The notes under the pieces are model-generated. The model saw only the letters and a list, made by a program, of their open reading frames with translations, ran no database searches and was not told the DNA's origin. From Nephrocerus scutellatus (lineage: Eukaryota; Arthropoda; Insecta; Diptera; Pipunculidae): a DNA stretch of 64,000 nucleotides. Positions 42,000-53,997 of the stretch are shown here, one piece after another; the first letter of the stretch is position 1; every line of letters starts with the position of its first letter. A program made the position numbers and the translations under genes. Location: NCBI GenBank assembly GCA_947095585.1, contig OX352761.1, positions 23,341,777 through 23,405,776 on the forward strand, read 5' to 3'.

Positions 42000-43440
42000 C
42001 CCTACGGTACCGAAAAATGCCCGCTACTGCCGTACTCGTTTCAGATGAGGATCAGCTCAAGCGATGCAAGGAGCATACGGCCCTTAACCGTGTATTCCCC
42101 AACGATATGCACCCAAATCAAACGGAGATGCCGGAAGTAACAATTTCCCCTCAACTCCCAGTAAAGATGAACCAATACCGCGATCAACGCACTAAAGTAC
42201 AACAAGTCGGTAGGACTAGATGGTATACCCGCAGAGCTTTTGATTGCCGCTCAAACGACATCAGCAGAGCTTTTATATCCCCTTGTAGAGAGAGCTTGGG
42301 AGGCAGAAAGTCTCCGCGAGGAGTGGAAGAAGGGAATGAATGTTAAGCTCCCTAAAAAAGGTAGTCTTATGGAGTGCGATAACTGGAGAGGCATTTGCGT
42401 TCTTCCTGCAGTTGCAAAGGTAATAACCAAGGTAGTCATTGAGCGAATTAAGGAACATCTGGAAGATACACTCGATGACAAACAAGCAGGTTTCCGCACT
42501 GGATCCTCCTGTGTAGACCCCATAAACACCCTGCGGATCATTATTTAATAGTGCGTTGAATTCCGGTCACCACTGCACCTGCTGTTCATCGATTTTGAGA
42601 AGGTGTTTGACAGTGTCAACATATAGTTTATCTGGCTCGCCTTGCGGAGGAGAGGTATACCCGATAAACTAATAGCTATTATTAAAGCAACCTATGATGG
42701 CTCTAAATGTCATGTGCTGCATAGAAGAAAGCTGTCAGAGGAATTCGAGATCCTAAATGGGGTACGACAAGGTTGCATTCTATCGCCGATACTTTTTTTG
42801 TTGGTGATTAGCGATGTACTTCGCTAAGCTTTATCTACTGGAAATGGAGGAGTTCGTTGGACTCTTACATCTCAACTCAAACATCTGGACTATGCTGACG
42901 ACGTTTGTTTATTCTCATACAGAATTATGGAGCTGCACCAAATGACAACAAATGTGGAGAGGGAGGCAAATGTTGCGGGTTTAAAGATTAATACTGCCAA
43001 AACCAAAAGCATCAACCTCGGCACTAACTTAGTAACTCAAGTTAACATTGCTGGACAGCCGGTAGAGAGAATAGAGAGTTTCCAATATCTTGGGAGTATT
43101 GTCTCGACCAAAGGTGGAACCGAACAGGACATTTTCAACCAAGTCGGCAAAGCAAAATCGGTGTTTGGAATGATGTCCATGATTTGGCAAAGCAATGCGA
43201 TCAGCTTAAGCATCAAGCTGCGACTGTTCCGCTCAAATGTTGAATCTGTGCTGTTGTATGGGTGCAGCACTTGGAAGGTGACCGCTACTATCACAAAAAG
43301 ATTAGAAACGTTCGTAAATAGGTGCCTACGGAACATTTTAAGGGTTTTTTGGCCTAACCGTATCTCTAACGAACATCTTTACAAGAGAACGGGTCAGAAA
43401 CCAATAGGCACAACCATCCAACGATGGAAGTAGCAGTGGA
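42000..43440 (+). pseudogene. RTE-like LINE (family C): reverse transcriptase
   Basis: The reading passes through several frames. RT entry: SVGLDGIPAELLIAAQTTSA (about 42210), EEWKKGMNVKLPKKGSL, NWRGICVLPAVAKVITKVV and KQAGFRTGSSCVDPINTLR (42240-42548). RT core: LLFIDFEKVFDSV, RRRGIPDKLIAII, NGVRQGCILSPILFLLVI and the catalytic LDYADDVCLFS (about 42885-42915). Then AGLKINTAKTKSINL, ESFQYLGSIVS, SVFGMMSMIWQ and LYGCSTWKVTATI (42927-43433). Frameshifts and two stops make it inactive. The EN part is missing. At 43440 it joins a LINE B piece abruptly. This is the main copy of the family also seen inserted at 33792-34122. Confidence 0.88.
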
Positions 43441-44160
43441 GTTCAGAAGATCTGAAAAAACAATTCACAGGCGAAAGAAAGCAGCCTGGGAGAAGAATGT
43501 CGTCCCAGTACGTAGTAGAACAGTAGTGACAGAGAGAGTGGACCTTACCACGCTCGGAAGTTCTACCAAATAGTCCGCGGTATGACGCAATATATACAGC
43601 GTTGCACATACTGCAAAGGCATAGGGTAATCTGATCGCAGATGTCAAAGACATCTTAGAGAGATGGGAAGAGCACATTCATGAGTTGCTAAATGGCCAGC
43701 TAACTGATGAATTGCAGACTCCAGCAACGACCGAAGACCACACTATGCTGCCGCCGCCAAGCAAAGACAAAGTTAGCAAAACGAAAAAACGGCTCAATAA
43801 TAATAAGGCTCCGGGATCTGATGGTATCTTAGCGGAGCGGTCAGGAGGGTCCGAAATACACCAAGCAATTCATGAACTAATAGTGCAAGTATGGGAGGAA
43901 GAAGAGATGCCAGAAGACTTGCGAAGAGGCATCCTGTGCACCATACATAAGAAAGGAGATATCACAACATGCAGCAATTATTGTGGTATAACGTCGTTGA
44001 GTACCGCGTATAGGATTTTCTCCTCTATCCTTCAAGACAGGATAGCCCAATACGCTAAAGTCATCACTGGTCCATACCAGTGTGGCTTCATCCCAGGCAA
44101 ACCAACAACAGATCAGATTTATACCCTTAGGCAGGTGATAGAAAAACTCTAGAGTTTCAA
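43440..44160 (+). pseudogene. LINE B fragment: linker and RT N-terminal half
   Basis: The first 240 bases are broken linker (GERKQPGRRMSSQ). An open frame at 43685-44152 then carries LLNGQLTDELQTPA, RLNNNKAPGSDGI, HELIVQVWEEEEMPEDLRRG, CTIHKKGD, CSNYCGITSLSTAYRI and GPYQCGFIPGKPTTDQIYTL. It stops at 44152, just before the block FDFKAAYDS, and the DNA changes to the 120-bp repeat family at about 44164. Confidence 0.85.
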
Positions 44161-44163
44161 AAA

Positions 44164-44546
44164 TTTTACAAACAGTTTTGTCCATCGGAGATACACATGT
44201 GTAGAAAATTTGAAGAAAATCGGGTTATTTTTTTTTAAAATTTTCCCGGAGTATCCATAATTTTTACAAAAAGTGTTAGCCATCGGAGATACCCATTTAT
44301 ATAAAATTTGAAGAAAATCTGGTTAATTTTTTTAAAAAATTTGTATGGGGCCTCACGAATCTAGGGTTCGGGGTCTCCAAAATTTTTACAAAAAGTGTTG
44401 CCCATCGGAGATACACATTTATATAAAATTTGAAGAAAATCTGGTTAATTGTGTAAAATATTTGTATAGAGGCACCCCGACCTTTCACGACAAACAAGCT
44501 AACAAACACACGGGCACGCGAAGTTAATATAGAGAATTAAAAAAAA
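44164..44546 (-). mobile_element. Fragment of the 120-bp-repeat MITE/Helitron-like family
   Basis: Three units containing ttttacaaa, gttgcccatcggagatacac, atttgaagaaaatc-ggtta and tttgtatgggg. Its end cacgggcacgcgaagttaat plus atagagaatta (44510-44539) is the same terminus as in the copies at 24707 (inverted), 55085-55120 and 61558 (inverted). The other end is lost at the LINE B junction. Confidence 0.75.
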
Positions 44547-44608
44547 AAACGTAAACATAGACATTGATGCTAAATAAAAAAGCCACAGCATATTACGGTG
44601 GGTGGTGA

Positions 44609-44682
44609 AGGCCCCGGCGAGATTCGAACTCACGATCTCCTGTTTACTAGACAGGCGCTTTAACCAACTAAGCCACGGCGCC
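44609..44682 (-). tRNA. tRNA-Thr (anticodon AGT)
   Basis: Read on the minus strand: acceptor stem ggcgccg against cggggcc, with one G-G mismatch. D arm: gcttagttggttaaagc. Anticodon arm: cctgt-ctagtaa-acagg, which places AGT as the anticodon. T arm: gtgag-ttcgaat-ctcgc. The A box (tggcttagttgg) and B box (gttcgaatc) are intact. A T6 run 28 bases downstream (44574-44580) could end Pol III transcription. The single acceptor mismatch leaves open whether it is a working gene or a young pseudogene. Confidence 0.78.
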
Positions 44683-44699
44683 ATGTGATACCGACTTGA

Positions 44700-45170
44700 C
44701 TACGATTCTAATATGAGATTTTTAGTGGTTGACTAAAATTATAAAAATATCAATTATTAATTGGTTATTATTATTAATTATTGATTGCGTTATATGCTAC
44801 ATGGAGGGCATTCAAGAGATAGGAACTTAATGTTTGTTTCTGAAATAAAAGAAATAAAGAAATAAAAAATTCTTTTGGTTTTTGCACCTCACACTTTCTA
44901 TGAACAACGCCAAAAAATAGATATGAGTAGCAAATCTATGCAGTCTTTCTTTTCCAGCTTCTATGCCACAAAAGCAATATTTTCGTTATTTTCCCTATAA
45001 AATAAAAAAAATGTCGATTAAGGCGTACGGTGGAGTCATCCGCGCTTCGTAAAGTGCTAACAACAGAAGTACATACTATAGGTAGTTACTAAGGGGTACA
45101 CTGACGTTTAAATCCTTAACTGTTAACTTGATCTTAATTTTATTTTAAGTTTATTATTATTACCGATGAC
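44700..45170. other. No gene seen; AT-rich
   Basis: Contains a dyad-rich stretch near 44750-44785 (attattaattggttattattattaattat), otherwise nothing recognised. Confidence 0.5.
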
Positions 45171-45385
45171 CACTCTATGCTGCCACCACCAAGTATAGTT
45201 GGGCGATAAGTCGGCACAAAAACAACAAGCCTCGGGATCAAATGACATTCTACCGGAGTGGCTTATGCAAGCATTTCACAAACTAATTGTTGCAAGTATG
45301 GAAGGAAAAAACGATTCTAAAAGACTAGAGAAGAGTCTTCTTGTGTCGATACAAAAGAAAAGAGATATCATATTGTGCACATGCG
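45170..45385 (+). pseudogene. LINE B fragment before a decayed mariner
   Basis: The start ccgatgaccactctatgctg corresponds to 43735-43755 in family B (DHTMLPPPS). LPEWLMQAFHKLIVASMEG then follows in place of HELIVQVW. The line resumes after the mariner at about 46390 (TSLSTAYMI), so both sides belong to one LINE. Confidence 0.65.
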
Positions 45386-45429
45386 TTGTAAAGGGTGTTG
45401 CTATTGCTTACTTAATGAAAGGTTAACTG

Positions 45430-46340
45430 TCATAAAGGTTTTATACTGCACTCAGTTTGACAATAATTATCAGTATACTCCGGCAAATCTTCGTGAATAG
45501 ATTTACGGCTGAACAACGCTTCTAAATTCCTCTCCAAATTTACTTTGAAAATCTGTCGTCGATTCGCGCAACTTATAGGCGACTCGTGAGGGCGCACATA
45601 ATCGTTCATCTATCGAGTTGTGGATAGATTTCGTACCACATACTCTCCAAATGAATATTGCAACTGTAAAAGAAAGTGTGGTCGAAGATCCAAATCTTTT
45701 GATTCGTCGTCGCGCAAAGAGGTCTGTCTATTCCCTATATAAGATCCAGCTGGTATAGCCACGAGACCACCATATGCGTCGATCTTACAGTTGGATGAGG
45801 CTCATTTTTGCCTTAACGCCACGCGACCCTACAAACTCCATTACTTTCAGAAAAAGGCATCGTTTCGTGCGGTTTACACGCTGGTGTCACCATCGGATTT
45901 TATTTCTTCAAAAATGGCGCTGGAGTTCGCATGACAGTCAATGGAGATCGGTACCGTCCCATGATCAAAGATTTGTTGTTTAAAAATATCGATGATATTA
46001 ATCCGGACGAGATGTGTGATTTCAACAGGATGGATGTAACAAAATTTGGCCATAAGCTAATTTCCGGAAATGGAGCTGTTAATTGGCATCCAAGGTCGTG
46101 CGATTTGACACCTCACTGATATCTGCTGATAAACCAGCAACAATTAATGCCTTGGAGACCAATATTGCTCGTGTTATTCTTGACATACGTCCAGTAGTGA
46201 CCGAAAAAGTGGCCCAAAAATTGGATGTCCAGATTACGCTTCGTGAAGAACAATCACGGTGGTTATATGCCCCAAATCATTTTTGGTTATTAATGCCATA
46301 TATCGTTCTTTTAAATGAATAATACAATTTGATTAAAGTT
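45430..46340 (+). pseudogene. Decayed mariner-like transposase
   Basis: Broken frames recall the intact mariner at 11393-12481 but are clearly diverged: RFTAEQRF (about 45495), AHNRSSIE (about 45595), SLYKIQLV (about 45735), RMTVNGDRYRPMIKDLL (about 45930), ISGNGAVNWHPRSCDLTP (about 46060) and INALETNIARVILDIRP (about 46145). The catalytic middle (FSDEAHF, QQDGATCH) is largely deleted or mutated. It is inserted in a LINE B copy. Confidence 0.75.
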
Positions 46341-46389
46341 ACAGTTTTGATGCTATATTTTACAATATCAAGTTCTATCTGGCTTAAAA

Positions 46390-47110
46390 AAATACTAAAT
46401 ATAACGTCGTTGAGTACCGCGTATATGATTTTATCATCTTTCTTTCAATAAAAGATAGCTCCAAAGTCATCATTGGTTTTACTAGTGAGGATTCAGCCCA
46501 AGCAAATCATCAACTGATCAAATTTTCACACAAGGGTAGGTGATGGAAAAATGTCAGTTCCATAACTCACTAAACCATATGTTTATTGAATTTAACCGCC
46601 CTATTATAGCATAGCCAGAGTAGACATTTATTAGAGAGATTTATTTAAGAGATTTCGGTAACCCAAATAAACTGAAATGACTGTGTAGGTTGACCAATGA
46701 ACAAAGTTATAAGCCAAGTAAAAAAATTAGGATCACTATCAAGCCCATTCAACATCTAGAACGGGCCTTGTCTTGGGAATATACTGGCCTTTGACCTGAC
46801 TTTTTGAAGAGTTCGATTCTAGAACCTGGTGTAACGTCGAATGGAACAATTCTTGAAAAATCCATCCAGATTCTGCTTACGTGGATGATCATTGGTAATA
46901 AATCAAAAGATGTGCATGAACCGTTCACATTCAGATCGAGCAGGGCTCGGAACGGTATCTGCGGCTACACATAATTGAGAGCGAACAAAAAAAAAGTTCG
47001 TGGTGGTCTACGAGTAGAACAACCAACATTGGCGTATCAATTAAGATATTTGTGCGCAAATCTTTAACTATCTTTTTACTCTCGTTGGTCAATTTTAGAA
47101 GCCAATAACA
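46390..47110 (+). pseudogene. LINE B fragment after the decayed mariner
   Basis: Highly mutated but alignable to 43990-44160 and 10260-10760: aacgtcgttgagtaccgcg, then gtgatggaaaaatgtc, then gccaagtaaaaa, atcaagcccattcaacatct and acgtggatgatcattgg at the catalytic site. It has many stops and is clearly the oldest family B copy here. Confidence 0.7.
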
Positions 47111-49965
47111 GCATGAAACCACCCGGTTTGTACACGTATTCTAGTTGCAGCTTAATAGCGCATCTAGCAGCCATCTTCCTAATGAAGATTGGAAGGGATG
47201 AAAGCCCTACAATAGGTTCTAGTGCTGTCGTAGGGCAGGTGCGCAAGGCACCTGTTATACCTAGACAGGCAGCTCTTTGTAGCTTCTGAAGCTTTGCCAT
47301 TGTCCGTTCAAAAAATTTGGCCACCAAACGATGGTCGCGTATGTGATAATTGGTCTCACCATCATTGTGTACGTTCAATGTACCATTTTAGGATTTAGAC
47401 CTCAAGTTCTGCCGTAGAGGCGTCTACTGGCACACAAAGCCCTAGTGGCGTATTCGATTGCGGACTTGATTTGAGAAATCCAGTTTAGCCGTTTATCAAG
47501 GATGACACCGAGATATTTAACCTCACTGAAATAAGGAAGAAACACAGGGCCAATTACAAGATAGTGAAGGGCACCTTCTCTGCTTTTGCCTTTCCTGTAC
47601 GTAAACTGACTTGAGTGCAGAGGGGTAGACAATTCTAATCGGCCTCTAATATGAACATCCATATGTCTCTCCATGATTTTGAGGATAAATGATGGTAGAT
47701 TTTTAGGTCTGTATTATTTAGGAAGCTCACTAGGCCTATTGCCTGGTTTGGGGATAAATATCACATTTACCTGTCTCCAGATAGCAGGAATGTTCCCCCA
47801 GTTGTAGCTGGCACTGAATAAAGCAACCATACCCAGTAGGATGAGATCGACTGCCTTCTGTAGAAGCGCTGGAAAGATCCCATCACCGCCAAGATCTTTG
47901 AAAGATTTAAAAGAGCCTACTGCACATTTAACCTTATCCGGACTGAATATTACCGGATAAACTATTTACCCTACTTGTAATACAGTCCCTTTGGTCAGGT
48001 GCGTTCGGGTACGTGTGTGGTGCACGAGTAGATGAACCTGGGAAATGAACCTGAAGTAGGGTTCTAATTGTATCCTCACGGTCTGACGTGTTGGTGCCAT
48101 CGTACCTTCTTCAATAAACCTACACAGTTTGTCTGATCTTTGACTAATCCTTTATGGATTCGTGCCGCTACTAGCATTTCGACAACTTTTTCGCAGCATT
48201 TTCTCCATGTGTCACGTTTGGATCGTCTTTATTCAGAGGTGTATTCTGTATGGGCGGACATATATTCATCCCAACTCTTCGTACGTTTAGCAGAGTTGAA
48301 GAGTTTTCTGACTTTCTTTCTAAGCTTATCCACCAGGGAACCTTTTGTTTTCAGAAGCTGGTTTTAGAAACACAGCTGTCATGATAGGAAGAGAGCAACA
48401 CATATGCTCCCTCATCTAAGTTCCCTGTGGGCTTAATAGGTATTAAGCATATCTACTTTAGAGAAGGCAAGTCTCCGATAGAGATTCCAGATTCCAGTCC
48501 ATGAACTTTGGATTGTATCCAGAAGAAGCAGGTGCCAGTTTCCTATAGGATAGTCAAACCTGATGTATAAATAGTCTGACAGCGAGGCTTCGTCGGACAC
48601 ATGCCACTTTTCAACTAACTTGGAGATAAATGGACTGGCGAAAGTAAGAGGTCAAGTACCTATTCGCGAATTGCATTTATGAAGGTAGGTTTGGATCCTT
48701 TATTTAATATATCTACATAACAACTGATAAGATATTCTAAAAGACACTCAGTCATCCTTTCTATTGATGCCGCTGCTGCATTTGAATGATTTGATGTGCA
48801 TTTGGATCGCATCGTATAAGGTACTGGATGTTTCTGTACCAACAGTGCTCTATCAGACCATGGACCTCTAATTGCGGAATATTGTCGTCGTGGCCGGGGA
48901 AATATGCTGACGCGCACACGATGTTCTGTGTTCCCCTCTTTGTCGGAACTTCAATCCGCAGGCCCACCAGGTTTTTTGTTATGAGTTCTGGAATAGGAAG
49001 AAAGTTGATGTTCGTGCTGATCAAGCAGGCCGCTCTTGGCATTGGCTCCCTGCATTTACAGATCAACTTATTTCTATCGTTCCGTAGACATATTATCTGT
49101 CCGCTAATAACCCAAGGCTTTTGGATGAGGCCAGTGGTTATATTTTTCTCGGCGAACCGCATGCTGAGGGTAGCGGACGCGTCCTTCGCGTAATGCAGGT
49201 TCGCGTTGTAACACCCTGGATGCTGGAGTTAAAGGGGCGGCTTTGGCAAAAGCAAAATCACTCTCTCTCTTTCCTTTCCCATGAGTAAAGCATGTTTATT
49301 CTTCTATCTAGCAAGTTCAATTTAAAGAATCCACCTGTGTGTGGCTGGATCAGTAGCCCATCTAATACCTTCCCAATAGAATAGCATCTGGATTTCTCCG
49401 AGATGACGCTACATGCATCAACGATTGTCAATGCGTCAGAATTAAAAGTGGCTGATTTCACGTCCTTAGTTCTGACGCCCTCGACGCGAGATACAGATAG
49501 GGCTCGTATGGCTACGTCGTCTAATCTCTGGGTAGGGTTCCGCTGCTCAACAGCAGACCAACCAGTTCAGGTCAACATGGGTTAGGTCATCGAGAGCTCA
49601 ATAGCTTCTTTAGATAAAGCGGTTTCCTCAACAGCAGGACCCGAGGTTGATGCGCTTTGAGATGCATCCATCTCTTAATTATGAAAACTTGATTCAATCA
49701 TGACCCACGAGTATCCGGGAAAGAAGGTCCCCGATGACAGAGCCCGGTTTGCCATGTGAGGGCCAGTTGAACCGAAGGACCGCCAGGTATTCAGAGTCCG
49801 CATACTTTCGACTGAACATCCTCCATGCCATGCATCCATCGGGGTATGCTGTTCCATCTTGGATTAGGAATAGCTTTTACTAGGGATAGGACAAATCCGT
49901 TGCCTCAAACCCTCTTCCTTTACCCGGGCTTGGGACCAGCATGTTACCATCGTAACAAGGCGTAG
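47110..49965 (-). pseudogene. LINE D copy 2 (LOA-like), minus strand, nearly full 5' part, RT core deleted
   Basis: Read on the minus strand from 49965: the 5' leader (shared with 61990-62300), then an ORF1 start MDASQSASTSGPAVEETALS near 49674. The endonuclease follows in the frame 49162-48761: TGLIQKPWVISGQI, RAACLISTNINFLP, CASAYFPGHDDNIPQLEV and the catalytic-type IRCDPNAHQ (family: GCDANAHH). A linker and the RT entry come next near 47930-47680 (FKDLGGDGIFPALLQKA, WGNIPAIWRQVNVIFIPKPG, SFILKIMERHMDVHI). The frame then jumps from GREGALHYLV to GPVFLPYFSEVKYLGVILDK (about 47560): the RT palm with the catalytic Asp residues is deleted. The thumb and connection (AKLQKLQRAACLGITGALRT) end near 47110. 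It is inactive. Confidence 0.85.
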
Positions 49966-49984
49966 TTTCCCTTGCAGTATAGGA

Positions 49985-50135
49985 TTTATGAAACAGGACA
50001 AATAGACTTAGAACCGCCCAGAGTTTAGTGCGATGCCAAACTAGATGACACATCGGCTTGAAATCGGGAGAGGTGCTTTATTTTTTCGGGAAGCCAAGCG
50101 GCACCCGGATTGTACAACCCAATATGATGATGATT
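49985..50135 (+). pseudogene. LINE B 3' tail
   Basis: aaccgcccagagtttagtgc, then cggcttgaaatcgg, then acaacccaatatgatgatga. Same 3' end as at 11000-11097. Confidence 0.75.
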
Positions 50136-50139
50136 TCAG

Positions 50140-51695
50140 GAATACAAAAAAAGCTTAAGCTTAATGAAGGGCACTACATAGTCTAAAATTTCTTAGGTTA
50201 ACAGGTTAACAAAAGCAAGTGTAAGATTTGAACCCAACACAATACAAATATAGACAACAGACAACATTTTGCCAAGAGGAGGAATCTTTTGAACCAAAAT
50301 TTCTCTTCCTCTTCCATAAAACAAAATAGAGCTAAGCTGACGAAATTTTAATTTGACAGAGCTATTGTGTTATATAGATGTGTATGTATGAGTGTCTATC
50401 TATAGGAGTTTGGCACTATTTCAATCTATATATACATATAAAGATTCAGATAAAAAAAATCTAAAACAAAAATCCAAAGGCACACCGACAACATATTATG
50501 GACGGCGGCAGTCACATTTATGATTGACAGCTCTAATCCCACACAGCAGAAAACACATCTCTGTGTAGTTCTGCTATTTTGCTTGTGACTTTTGTGAATT
50601 GGTCCATGTGGTGGCGCGGCGGTACAATGCAACAACAGCAATATTATTAATAATAATTAGCTGATGTAGTCGCCAGCAGCGCCAGCGGTGACCACACCGC
50701 CGCCGCGCCAAAACGTTCCACACAAAGACACAATATTAATCGTGGGCTGGATGGTGTTCAGATCGTTACAAAGGAGTACAAAGGAAGCGAAAAATTACTA
50801 CGAAAAGTGTCAATCTTCTTCAAAAATAGACATGAAAATATGTATGTATGGCGGAGCAGGAATAATTGTGTCCGGTGTGCGCCATATCATTATCACTGTG
50901 TTGTATCTCGTATGAACATATATACAGAATACAATAATATACATAAACGTTTACTTTTTTTTTTAATTCCATCAGCTTTCAGCCCAGTCACCATAATACG
51001 AGTTCTCTAATCTCAAGATGTTCAAAATTATTCACCAGATGGATATTGCATTCAACGTGCCATCGATACGCGTTATAACGAGTACCTATATACACTCACA
51101 CGCTCATATAATATGCTGAACAGATCAATTGGCTAATTACTGTCAATTACGAGTAGCTCGGCGATCACATCGATTGCGGTGGATGATTGATACGCTCGCA
51201 ATATGCAGATCATATGATCGCCGGCAATCGGTTTTTTTTTTCTACACCGAGACGAGATTGTTGATAATTTTATAGGAAGCTCGCCGAGCACCAATTAACA
51301 TAAACGTCGCACGTCAACCATCACTATCGAGCTACATCAGAGTTTGTGAAATTATTATTGCTTATTGCTCCCCATCAATAAGCTTCAAATCATGATACTC
51401 AATGATTGTAGTATCTCATACGGTTAATTGTAAAACAGATAGAGGCATGTCTGTCAGTTTTCAGAATAAAAATATAGAAGTACATATGAATTAGTCATTA
51501 GAAATATAGATCAGTTATGATCGGTATAGTCTCCCTAACTCGCGTTTTAATAACGATACCAAAACCGTTGCAAGCTGAGCACTTAGACTGTTCTTTTACT
51601 GATCGCATTTGGTAACATATATAAGCAAATTGTTTGCATATGGAATGGATCAATTCAAAAGAGACTCAATAGACTCGAATCACTATCATTATATT
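50140..51695. other. No gene seen
   Basis: Non-coding DNA without recognisable transposon sequence; several GATC-rich palindromic words (gcagatcatatgatcgcc near 51205). The frame at 50688-50915 has no motif. It may be host intergenic DNA. Confidence 0.5.
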
Positions 51696-51699
51696 TTGC

Positions 51700-52290
51700 T
51701 CTAGAACCGTAGTGCCGTCCTGGGCCTCCCACAAAAAGCTCTCCATCGATCCCAATTTCAAGCCGATGCCATCCAGTTTGGCATCCCCAAGCTATGTTCG
51801 TCCTGATCTACGCCATCCTCCCATCGTAAGCTTGGCCGGCCTCGCTGTCATGTCCCATAAATTATACCGAAAAGGACTTTCCGAGGAACCCCTTCTCTCA
51901 TGCGGAGGCTACCGGAGCCTACCGAGCTTAATTCATACGTTATCGACAACGAGGTAACGCTTATAGATCTCGTCATTACAAGGTCTCTGCAGTGTTCGGT
52001 CCTTCCTCACAAAACTGGTCAACAATTCTCAGTAAGAATTTCCTCTTAAATGCGACTAAGAGTTCAGAAAGCTTTTAGCTAAGCACCCAAGTTACGGATA
52101 CATATTTTAATGCTGCTATGATCATTATCTTATATACCATCAGAGATTGGATGTTATGGACCAATGATGCACTTAGTTTTGTTCTCCTTAAGTGCTGCAC
52201 GCTCAATTTCAGCTCTTGGGTTTATATACTCGAGCCAATTTCGCCTGGGTAAGCCAGCATTAGAACAGAGCTAAGAAAGCGTGCGTGGCC
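51700..52290 (-). pseudogene. LINE B 3' part, minus strand
   Basis: Aligns with the minus-strand copy at 36820-37200: cccaatttcaagccgatg, ggcctcgctgtcatgtccca, accgagcttaattc and aagcacccaagttacggat. It contains only sequence downstream of the RT core and the 3' end. Confidence 0.7.
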
Positions 52291-52975
52291 CTCTATGCCA
52301 GCAGCAAATCCATCGCCAGGAAATGGGGTTTTCAACCAATGGCTGTACCCGGCTGTTGTACGGCAAATTCAGAGCTATGGATCGCTGGTCTAGTAGCCAG
52401 CTATGAAGAAAAAGTATAACGCCACCAAACTCAGCATATTACTGCGATCAGCAGCATAAGGCATCACAGAAGCTCTACGGTCTTGTCCGGCCGAGGCCCT
52501 TAACACGATCTTGTATCTATTACTTCTTGACATATTTATCCAGTATGTTGCGACGTGCAGTGCAGTACGACTCAGGTAGTTTGTTACTATACATGCACTG
52601 TTATTGTTAATGACGTCAAGAGATATGCACGTATGCCGACACACGGCAGTTCGGTCACTCAAGCCAACGAACTCTAGACTGCAGACTACTATCAACGGCT
52701 TGCTGTGCTTGTGTTGCGATGTCGCATGACCATGCTCGTTTGTCGTTCCTATCTGAACGGCCAACTTGCCAGTCCAGATCCCTATACTTCCCTCGGCACC
52801 CGAGGCCGCGTTTAACTCTGATTTGATGGATTGGCGTTCACGAATGTTGTTCTATGTGCTATCTTACATTCATTATTTTCTAGTTTTGTCGGGATATCAT
52901 AAACTAATTGAGGCTGCTTCCGTATACGCATTTACTGCTTTCTCCCATTTAGACTCTTTGGTTTGGGGCTGTATC
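52291..52975. other. Unassigned; open frame of 124 codons on the minus strand
   Basis: The minus-strand frame 52764-52390 begins MAVQIGTTNEHGHATSQHKH and shows no domain I recognise. No surrounding gene signals are evident. Given its neighbours it is more likely diverged transposon sequence than a host gene. Confidence 0.3.
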
Positions 52976-52979
52976 TAAG

Positions 52980-53112
52980 AGAGTGACTGTTGTATGTACA
53001 ACAACCAGATTGATCACATCGCTATAAGCCGCAAGTGGTGATCATAAGATAGGAGTTGTGATGCGAGAGGTTAAGGACATGACTGTCTGTAATCGCGTCA
53101 TCATCACCGTTT
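52980..53112 (+). pseudogene. LINE endonuclease remnant
   Basis: The frame reads YNNQIDHIAISRKW, the NQIDHI-I block before the last endonuclease motif of many insect LINEs, followed by a broken RSCDAR-SRHHH (family: LLDVR-SDHHLV). It is probably family B. It is cut by a Tigger fragment at about 53115. Confidence 0.5.
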
Positions 53113-53114
53113 GT

Positions 53115-53530
53115 CACCATAATGGTGCCTGAAAAGGCTTGACTTCACTTTCATTTGCGCTTAATTTTTCATCGCTTATGGACAAAATTTGGATTCCAAA
53201 CCTTGCCTTAAAATTCTTTATCCAACCATCATTGGCATTAAAGGATAATGCCTTTCTTTGTAGATGGAATGTAGCTTTTTGGCTTTTGCTCCAATTATGT
53301 TTCCTGATATTGGGACATGTCAGTCTCGCTGCCTCCATTGATGGCATCTGACTTTTTTTAAATGTTTTTCGATTTTCTGTTCCTGCATTGTTGAAAGGTC
53401 GCGATTTTATCAGATTGCTTTTCTTTTTTATACCGCAAATTGTTGATTTTGCAACGCCAATTTTCATCGTGAGGTACCGATATACAATGTATACCATTTT
53501 TCTGATCCTCCAGCACTTCACATTCTAACG
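53115..53530 (-). pseudogene. Tigger/pogo transposase, DNA-binding part (copy 1)
   Basis: The minus-strand frame 53521-53114 reads MKIGVAKSTICGIKKKSNLI, RKTFKKSQMPSMEAARLTCP, KATFHLQRKALSFNANDGWI and KNFKARFGIQILSISDEKLS. These are the two helix-turn-helix parts of the CENP-B-type DNA-binding domain of Tigger/pogo transposases. The N-terminal start and the DDE catalytic part are absent, so this is a deletion remnant of the same family as 55350-56770. Confidence 0.8.
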
Positions 53531-53734
53531 GGTTACGCTGAGTTTACGCTCGTCGGAATACCCAGGGTTCAAATGCTTGTCGGTGTTACAAATTATTAAA
53601 TAAATATTTGGTTTCTTTGTCTTTTCTTTTTTTTTTATTTATTATTTTCTTTTTACAACGTCGGTATGACTTATAATACGTACATTAGTAATAGCTTAAA
53701 AATGAGAATATATATGCAACTAAACTACAGGGTC

Positions 53735-53950
53735 ACATGGTCAGCTAAGAATGGTGTTCAAGTACGTTGCTCAGTCTGGCGATCGAAAAAAATTAAGTGG
53801 GACGAGCGTAGATGGTTAGCTGAGAACGGTGTTCAAGCACGTTCCTCAGTCTGGCGATTGAAAAAAATCAAGTGGGACGAGCGTAGATGCTCTGCTGAGA
53901 ATGGTGTTCAAGCACGTTTCTCAGTCTGGCGATTGAAAAGGCAGCTAGAT
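53735..53950 (+). repeat. 72-bp tandem repeat, three units
   Basis: Each unit reads AENGVQARSSVWRLKKIKWD plus ERR- in one frame, a 24-residue repeat. Nucleotide differences between units are few and often silent or conservative. The flanks do not show a longer gene; the open frame spans 53666-53998. Confidence 0.85.
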
Positions 53951-53997
53951 GATCAGCAGATCGAAAATCAGGGGAAATGGAGTGGTCGTTTGGATTA

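Noticed and set aside
47076..49857. Host gene on the minus strand with several exons
   Set aside because: All frames match consecutive LOA-type ORF1, endonuclease and RT blocks, with a catalytic-core deletion.
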